From assembly GCA_944322305.1 (NCBI GenBank), contig CALUOP010000003.1, forward strand, positions 186,001 to 250,000: a DNA stretch of 64,000 nucleotides. Direction: 5' to 3'. Below, piece by piece: positions 47,535 through 55,500 of this stretch. The notes under the pieces are model-generated. The model was given only the letters and a program-made list of their open reading frames with translations, was not told the DNA's origin and did no database searches. Numbering within the stretch: the stretch's first letter is position 1; each line of letters begins with the position of its first letter. The DNA comes from an uncultured Coriobacteriaceae bacterium (GTDB lineage Bacteria > Actinomycetota > Coriobacteriia > Coriobacteriales > Coriobacteriaceae). Made by a program: the position numbers and the translations under genes.

Positions 47535-48231
47535 CTGTAGGCGCGGGGCGGGTTGCCCCGGTTGCGCGCCCTCTTGTCCGATAAGCGCCAGGCACCACAA
47601 GCCGGCGGTGCAGTTGCCCGCGGTTCTGCTCGATAAGCACCGGGCAGCGTGACGGGTGGAAGCGGTTGCCCGCAGACTCGTCGCGCAAGCGGCTGGAGGG
47701 ACCCGGTTGCCCGCGACAATGACGTGCAGGCCCCCGGTTGGCCGCGTCGGCGGCAGCCAAGCCTCCGGTTGACCGCTGTCATCGCAGGTAACTTCCATTT
47801 GGTCGTTCGAATCGCAGCTAAATCCCGGATTTCCGGGATTTAGCTAACGTCGGAGCGACCAAACGCTTCGACGGCGACAGAAGCGCGGGCAACCGAGCCC
47901 TTGCGCGACGCGCCGGCGACCAGCCGCACATCCCGCAGCCCAGTTGCCCGCCCTTCTGTCCGCTAAGCGCCAAGCGGTGCGGAGCGGCGGCGCAATTGCC
48001 CGTCAGTTCGTCCGGTAAGGATCGGGCGAAGCCCGCGGCAAGACCAGCTGCCCGCGATTCTGTCCGATAAGGGCTGGGCGAAATGTGCGGCAAGCCCGGT
48101 TGCCCGCAGATTCGTCGCGCAAGCAGCTAGAGGGGCCGCGGTTGCCCGCGACAATGACGCGCAGGCGGCCAACCGCATGCCCCGCAGCGCGGTTGCCCGC
48201 GGGCTCGTCGCGCAAGCGGCCGCTCCGCGGG
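47535..48231. repeat. mosaic repeat array IV with a near-perfect hairpin core
   Basis: Core 47818-47847 is a 14-bp perfect stem with a TT loop (AGCTAAATCCCGGA/TCCGGGATTTAGCT). Around it are at least nine units beginning GTTGCCCGC, several continuing TTCTGTCCGATAAG or TTCGTCGCGCAAG, spaced ~30-55 bp. Just right of the core the units are inverted (GCGACCAAACG, GCGGGCAACCG), then the original direction resumes. No gene is supported. Confidence 0.75.
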
Positions 48232-48999
48232 CTACAGCCGGTGAGCCATGGCGTCGCAGGCAAGCGCGCCCACCACGGTCTTGGCATCCTCTATCTTGCC
48301 GTCCAGCACCGCGTCGATCAGCTCGGTCACGTCCACCAAGTCAACGTTGATAAACTCGTCGTCGTCCGGGTCGGCACCCACAAACGAGAGCTGCGTGGCA
48401 AAATACAGCCGAATAATCTCGTCGGTATAGCCCGGCGACGGCGCGATGGAAGTCAGGTACGCGATGCGGCCGGCCTCAAAGCCGGTCTCCTCGCGCAGCT
48501 CGCGCTTGGCAGCCTCCAACGGATCCTCGCCGGGCTCGAGCTTGCCAGCCGGAATCTCCACCGTCACGCGGTCGAGCGCCGTGCGATACTGCCTCACCAG
48601 CGCAATCTTGCCCGAATCCGTCAGCGCCACAACCCCGACGCCACCAGGGTGGCGCACGATGTCGCGATGCGCCAGCGCGCCGCTGGGAAGCTCAACGCGC
48701 AGGTCTTCCACGCGGATCACGCGGCCCTGCCAAGCGGTCTCGCCGTCGATGATGCTCTCGTGCAGCGCGGGGTCACGTTCGTCGTCATCGCCCAAAACCA
48801 GCGTGGGGGTAAGCTCCTCCGCCGCTTCAGCGTCCGTATCGTCCGCAACTTCCGCCACCCGCGCCGCAGCGCCTTGATCCGCCGTACGCGCGGAGGCATC
48901 AGAACCCTGAGAAGACGCGGTATCAACGGACGCACCGTCAACAGGCTCCGCCTGCTCCGCATGTTGATCGTCAAGAATCCCGTTGCGCATGTTGTCCAT
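48232..48999 (-). CDS. Nudix hydrolase, ADP-ribose pyrophosphatase type
   Basis: 255 aa from the ATG at 48999, with GGAGGAAGC just upstream; a GTG at 49062 is in frame but poorly placed. A ~75-residue acidic low-complexity N-terminus precedes the NudF/ADPRase-like core: ESIIDGETAWQGRVIRVEDL, DIVRHPGGVGVVAL, QYRTALDRVTVEIPAGKLEPGE and the Nudix box GKLEPGEDPLEAAKRELREETGFEAG (all signature Glu present). YLTSIAPSPGYTDEIIRLYFA is the usual ADPRase follow-on. It hydrolyses ADP-ribose or similar diphosphates. The extended N-terminus is unusual. Confidence 0.9.
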   Translation of the reverse strand: MDNMRNGILDDQHAEQAEPVDGASVDTASSQGSDASARTADQGAAARVAEVADDTDAEAAEELTPTLVLGDDDERDPALHESIIDGETAWQGRVIRVEDLRVELPSGALAHRDIVRHPGGVGVVALTDSGKIALVRQYRTALDRVTVEIPAGKLEPGEDPLEAAKRELREETGFEAGRIAYLTSIAPSPGYTDEIIRLYFATQLSFVGADPDDDEFINVDLVDVTELIDAVLDGKIEDAKTVVGALACDAMAHRL

Positions 49000-49072
49000 A
49001 GCTTCCTCCGCCGACGCCGCGGGCGCCCAAGCAGCCGCTGCTGCCCCCACCCGCCGTTGCACATTCGTTTGT

Positions 49073-49078
49073 GCTTAT
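49073..49078 (-). promoter_or_regulatory. candidate -10 of the Nudix gene
   Basis: TATAAG on the minus strand (GTGGGTATAAGCAC), about 75 bp before the start. Confidence 0.35.
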
Positions 49079-49154
49079 ACCCACGCCGCCGGAGTGCGCG
49101 CATAACACTCGCTGCATATTGCGTTGCGTACGGAGAACGCGCGATGGCGCATAA

Positions 49155-49235
49155 AAACGATCGGCCAACCCTGAGGGTCGGAGCAGGGTTGGCCGATCAA
49201 AGTCTCCGGTATACCACCAGAGAGACTATATCATA
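49155..49235 (-). ncRNA. candidate small RNA or leader ending in a strong terminator
   Basis: On the minus strand TATGATATAG (about 49228-49240) resembles a -10. It is followed by a hairpin (GTCT ... CTGGT/ACCGG ... AGAC) and then a 14-bp perfect stem (49185-49198 with 49159-49172) and TTTTT. The unit is ~75 nt with no coding potential. It lies upstream of the Nudix gene and downstream of the VWA adhesin gene's own terminator, so it could be an independent sRNA or an attenuated leader. Confidence 0.4.
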
Positions 49236-49404
49236 CCCTTATTTTTGAGAGCCCCCCGCGGTTTTATGTAAATGCACATTTCAACCATTTTTACACGGTT
49301 ATCACAACGCACGACACCATGAAAATGAAGCGTGTGCGCAACCGTTTTGCACGCGCGCGGCTACGCAACGGGCGAGACGCCGCAAAGTCTGAGGGCGAAA
49401 CACA

Positions 49405-49444
49405 ACAAAGCCCGGGCCGAAGGGTCGGGTCCTCGGTCCGGGCT
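49405..49444 (-). terminator. terminator of the VWA pilin gene
   Basis: AGCCCGG (49409-49415) pairs with CCGGGCT (49438-49444), with further internal pairing, and TTTGTTGTGTTT follows on the minus strand. It is ~140 bp after the stop. The 130 bp between are also rich in stems. Confidence 0.65.
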
Positions 49445-49582
49445 CGGAGGGTAGACCTTGTCCGAGCGGTCGAGCGTTCGGGCAAGGTTAATCGGGATAC
49501 GCGTGGTAAAGCGTCTTGGCAATCCCCGTGGGCAGGTTACCGGCAAACCGCAACTTCAAACCCGCCCACCGGGACGTACTTG

Positions 49583-52500
49583 CTAGTGCTGCCGACGGCG
49601 GCGGATAACCACGCCACCGGCAACCAGCGCAATCGCCACAAGGGCAACGCCGCCGGCAACCATGGGCAGGTAGTCGCCCGTCACCGGGAGATTCTCGCCC
49701 GAGTCATCCGGCTCGCCAGGCGTTGCCGGCTCTTGGGGCTGGCTCGGCTCCGTGGGCTCAGCAGGCTCCTCCGGAGTTGTGGGCTCCTCGGGGGTCGTGG
49801 GCTCCTCAGGCTCAGCAGGCTCATCGGGCTCGGCGGTGTTCACAAACACCGGGCCCTCGTCACCATAGCTCACCGTGGCAACCAAGCTGCCCTGGCCGTT
49901 GTCGGTCACGCTCACGTGGATGGTACGCGTAGCGTCCGCATCGTAGGTAACGCCCTCCTGACCATCGTTGATCTCGGTAACGGTGTAGTCGTACTCGCCG
50001 GGTTCGGTGTACTCAACCTGCCCGAAGCTCACTGCGCCGTTGGCTGCGTTGGCAACCTTGGTCTGCTCGGGCATCGGAGCGCCCTCGGTTGCGGCCGCAA
50101 GCTCAAAGCTAAACTGACCGTCGGCAAGCTCAGCGTTCTCGAGCATCTTGGCAACGCCCAGCTGAGCGTATGCCGGCGCAGCCTCATAGGTGTTGGAGAA
50201 GGTCACGCCCTCAACATCCTTGCCGTTAAGCAGATAGGTCACCGTGGGCACCAGCGCGTGGGCGTCGGCATCCTCGGTCACCGTGACAACCACGGTGTAC
50301 AGCGCATCATCGTAGGTGACGCCGCCGAGCGTGCCGGCCGCCTCGCGCACCGCATATACATAGGTGCCTTCGGCATTAAAGGGCAGGTCCTTGCCAAAGG
50401 CAAAGCTGCCGTCGGCGTTGTTGGTAGCCTGGTCGATAACCTCGTTGCCCTGCAGGAGCTCAAAGGTGAACTCGCCCGCGTTGAGCGCGCGGCCCGCAAG
50501 CTCCTTGGTTCCGGTAATCTGCGCAGAGCCGTTGGGGCCAACCACACCGGGCGTGGGCTCGTAGCTGTTGGTGAACACGATCTGCTTGCCCGCGGTGTCA
50601 ACCGTGGCCTTAACGGCACCCTCACCTTCGGCAGCGTCGTCGGGGGCAACCGTTACCGTAACCGTGTAAACCTCGGTGCTGTAGGTAACGCCATTGGCCT
50701 TGCCGCCGGTACCCGGCCGGCCGTCGGCCCCAAGCTCCACCACCGTGTAGGTGTGGGTACCCAGGTCGTCAGCCGTGTAGGTGATCGGGTCAAAGGCAAA
50801 GCTCGCTGCGTTGCCGCTGGGGGTCCCGTTGGTGGTGCGGGCAACCTCCGTGCCGTTCTGGTCGAGCAGCACAAAGGTGTACGCGCCCTCGCTCAGCGAC
50901 GCACCCGCGAAGCCGTTGGTCTCCAGCACCTTGGTGCCGCCCAGGTTCACCGAAACCTGACCGTCGTTGTAGACGTTGGTAAAGTCCATGCCCGTGGCAG
51001 ACACCTGGCCGCTTGCGGCAGTCACGGTCTGATCGGTGATGACCAACTGACCGTCCTGGTCCTCAATCGTGAAGCTCAGGGTGTAGCGGGTGCCGTCGTA
51101 GGTGATGCCGGCCACGCTGCCCGCGTCCTCGGATACCGTGTAAACGTACTTGCCGGGTTCCGTAAAGGTGAGCTTGCCAAAGTTGAAGCTGCCGCTTGCG
51201 GCGTTCTTAACCGTGGAGCCGTTGCTGGGCGCCGGTGCCGTAACGCCGGCGGGCGTGACAACGTTGGCCATGGTAAAGCTGAACTGACCCTCTTGGAGCT
51301 GGAACTCACCGTGCTCGTTCTCCACCGTCTTGGTCCCCGAGAAGGGCGCCTTGACATCGGTAGTCACCGGCTTGGGCTGGTAGGTGTTGTTGAAGACAAT
51401 GCCCTCAACGGACTTGCCGTCAGCCGTGATAGCGCGCGTGACCTCAAGCGTGCCGTTGGTCTGATCGGTGTCGTCAACCGTAAACGTCACGGTGTAGACC
51501 GTGGGGTCATACGTGTAGCCAGTAGCGGTACCGGACACCTCGCTTACCGTATAGGTATAGGTGCCGGGGGCAGCGAAGCTGAACGTACCGAAGTTGACAG
51601 TGCCGTCCACGTCGTTGGACACCACGCCGTCCTGCGGGCCGGCGGGCATCGGGGCGCCGGCGGCGGGCTCGATCTTGAACTGGAACGCGCCTGCCTCAAT
51701 GCCCTTGCTCGCGCCGTTTACCGTCTTGGTGGCCGTGAGACCCGCAGTAGCAGCGGCGGGACTGTACGTGTTTTCAAAGACCAGCGTGGCAGGGCCGGAG
51801 ATCACGTCGATACCCTTGGTGTCAGTCACCACAACAGTAAACGTCTGCTCGGCGGCGTTCGTCACGCCCTGCGTGGAGGATGTCTCGCGCACCGTGAACT
51901 GGTAGATGCCTACCTTGGTGAAGGTGATGTCCCAGCTGAAGGGAACCTCGACACCCTCGGTATCCTCGGAACCCGCCGCGGCTACGGCGTCGGCCTTGGT
52001 CAGCGTAACCGGGTTGGCAGAGTCGATCGTAAAGCCGGATGCGTCGTTGGCGTCCGCACTCACGAGCTCGAACGTAAACGCATCGCTGTCGATCCAGTCA
52101 CGACCCGTCAAGACCTTGACGGCCGAAATGGTAGCGGTTTCAGACGTGGGAGCAGGATCGACCGGGTTGGTCACGGTGTTGGTGTCGACCGTGTACTTGT
52201 TATCTCCAATCGTCACCGTACCTTGGTTCTGAACCGTAGCACCCGAAGCAGACTTGAGCACCTCAACGTCAAAGGACGCCGTAAGCTCATCGCCCTGCCT
52301 TACATCGGTGAACGTCCAAGTAATCTCGCCATTCTCAATCACGTACTGGCCGCTTACGCTGTCATCAACAAGCTTGGTGTTCTCAGGTGCAGCATCTTTG
52401 ATGACCACCTTGCTGTAGTCGGCGTTTGCCTTCCAAGAAATTGTGTACGTGAGAATATCGCCCACCGACACGTTGTCCCCATCGGTTACAGCGTTCTCGC

Positions 52501-55500
52501 CGGAAACACTTTTCTCGGGAGCAGGCGGCTCTTCAATCGGGTTGCTTACCGGGTTGGTATCGACCTTAGGGTTGTTGCCCACCTGGACGGTTGCGGTGTT
52601 CGTAACCTCGTCACGCTGCAGGGCGTCCTCGGTCACGCGAACCGCGAAGGAGACCGAACCAGTCGCGCCCGCGGGCACGTTCTTGATCGTCCATGCGATG
52701 TCACCGGCCGCACCCTCATCCGGGACGGTCGTCGGGTCGTTCTCGGCGGAGACGAAGACGGTCCCTTCGGGCACGGTGTCGCGCACCGTGACCGTTGCCG
52801 GCTGGGTCTCGGTATTGCGGTAGCTAATGGTGTACGTCAGCTCGTCGCCGATCGAGATCTCGTTGCCATTGTCGCTTGTGCCGTCGGGCTCACCAACTTC
52901 GACGGTCTTCTCGGGAAGGTCACCCGGGTTATAGGTGTTGGTGAACGTCGAGCCGCCATCAGCGGTCGAAGCGTTTTCGACCTTTGCCTCTATCTTGCCG
53001 GCCTCGAGCTTCACCTCGATGTCGTAGGTGAAGGTATGGTCGTCGTAGTTGATGGTACCATCCGCCGCGTCACCCGTGGGCACGACCTCGCGCACGGCAA
53101 CCTGGAAGGTGCCTTCCTGCGTGAACGTGATCTGGCCGAACGTTACGGGAGCTGCGCCGTTCTCGCCCGCGGCACTGTTGGTTGCCGTCAGTCGATACCC
53201 GGTAACGGCATCACTTTCGTCGGTAATCGGCTCGGCACCGTCGGGCATGGTAACGCCGTCGAAGGTGGTTTCGCCGGTCGGCGTCACGACTGCCTCGAAG
53301 GTGAACTCACCCTCCTGGAGCCCCTGCTCGCGATCGCCCACGAGCACCTTGGTCACCTGGCCGGCAATGCTGCCGGGCTCGATGGTCTCATCGCCGGGGT
53401 CGAAGGTGTTGGTAAACGTTGCCGCGGCCGTCTGGTCTGCTTCGATGGTGCCCGTGTCACCGGCCTTCGTGGTGGTGTAGCCGTCGGCCGTGTAGTCCGC
53501 CTCAGTCACCGTGTATTCGGTCCCCTCGGGCAGACCCTCGATCGTCGCGGTTTCGCCGTCCTTGAGGTTGATGGTCGCGGAACCATTCTCGAAATCGAGT
53601 TTGACCACATCGTCGACGCCGGTCACCGTATAGGCACCCTCAAGCGGCTCGCCTGCAACGGAAGCCTCGACGGTAAAGGCGAAGTCCTTGGTCGTGTCGG
53701 CACCGGTGCCTGCCACCTTCTTGGTGATAGACAGGTTGCCCGTATGGACTGGATTCTCAACGGTGTTCGTGACATCCGGATCATGGTCGCCAATCTGGAT
53801 GCTCGCCGTGTTGTTGATGGCGTCCTCGGTCACGGCGTCCTCGGTCACGCGGACCTGGAACGAAACCGTACCCGCAACGCCAGCAGCTTGCTCGCCGAGG
53901 CTCCAGGTCACAACGCCCGTCTCCTCGTTGTAGACGCCGCCGCTTGAGGCGCTGCCATCCACATATGCCGTACCGGCGGGAATCTCATCGGTCACCGTCA
54001 CCGTGGCCTTCGCGGGCGACCCATTCGCATCGGTCACGTTGTTCACCCAGTTGATCGTGTAGGTGAGAACGTCGCCCACGGCAACCGGCTGGTCATCGAT
54101 GCTCTCGCCGGTCTTGTTGCCGTCTGCGTTCGTCGCGAAGACATCCTTGGCCTCCGACGGCGTGAAGACGTTCGTGAAAGTGGATTCGCCCTCGTCGATG
54201 GTGCCCAGGTCGACCTTGGCAACCAGGTTGCCGTTCTCGTCCGGCGCAACGGTCACGTCGTAGACGAGCTTATGGCCATCGTAGGTGATGTTCTCGTCTG
54301 CCGGCTCCGGCACAACCTCCGCGATGGTCACCCGGTAGGTGCCCGCCGCGTTAAACGTGATGTCGCCGAAGTTCACCTTACCGTTTGCGTCACTCGTGCC
54401 CGTCGCAGGGTCAGGCAGCTCGAAACCATCAGTCACCATGGCGCCAACGGTGATGTTCTCCACCCCGAGGCTAAACGTGTAGCCCGCGGGGCTGCGGTCC
54501 TCGTCGGAACCGCCGCCGAGCACCTGCTTCGTAATGCCCGGCGTGATGCTCGCCGGGTTGAACGTCTCCGGCACGAGGTTGTACGTGTTCGTGAACGTCA
54601 CCGATGCGGGAGCGTCTTCAGGCATCGTGCCCGCTGCCTTGGCGTTAGCGACGTCGTTGGTGTCGGCGCCCTTGATGGCCGTCAGCTTGTAGCCACTTGT
54701 GTTAGTAGCGTTCTGCTCAACGACGGTGTATGCAAGCCCCTCAACGTTCGGAATCGTGATCGACTCACCGCCGGCAAGCTTGAAGGCTGCTACGCCCTCG
54801 TTGTTGAACGCGAGCTCAACCTCCTTGCCCTCCGCATCCGTTGCCATCACTTTTTTGCCGGCAAGGTCCTTAATGGTCAGCTCGAAGTCGAACGTCACAC
54901 CCGTCGGCGCCTGCAGGCTCCCCGTCGCGGTCTCAACAACCTTTCGGATGGTGAGGCTCTGCGGGTGCTCGACCGGGTTTGTAACGGTGTTCGTGGTCAC
55001 CAACGGGTCGTTGTTCAGCTGAACCGTCGCGTTGTTCTCGACGGCGACGGTCTGCAGGGCCTCCTCGGTCACGCGAACCGCGAAGGAGACCGAACCAGTC
55101 GCGCCCGCGGGCACGTTCTTGATCGTCCATGCGATGTCACCGGCCGCACCCTCATCCGGGACGGTCGTCGGGTCGTTCTCGGCGGAGACGAAGACGGTCC
55201 CTTCGGGCACGGTGTCGCGCACCGTGACCGTTGCCGACTGGGTCTCGGTATTGCGGTAGCTGATGGTGTAGGTGAGCACGTCGCCCACCGAGACCTCATT
55301 GCCGTCGATGCTCACGCCCTTCGCGTCTCCCGTCTCGGCGTCGGTCGCAAAGACATCCTTCTCCGGCACGTAGTTCACGGTGGTGTTCGTATTGACGCCG
55401 TTCACCGTCGCGGTGTTTTCGAGCACGCCATCCACGCCCACGCCGGTCACCGTCACGTCGAACTCGACCGTGCCGTTCGCACCGGCGGGCTGATTCTCGA

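Noticed and set aside
47535-48231. A CRISPR array, suggested by recurrent GTTGCCCGC units
   Set aside because: Units are degenerate, spacing varies from ~30 to ~55 bp, orientation flips around a hairpin core and no cas gene is in the window.
49319-53947. A 1542-codon open frame on the plus strand opposite the VWA pilin gene
   Set aside because: It is an antisense shadow with no ribosome site or recognisable domain; the minus-strand pilin frame is unmistakable.
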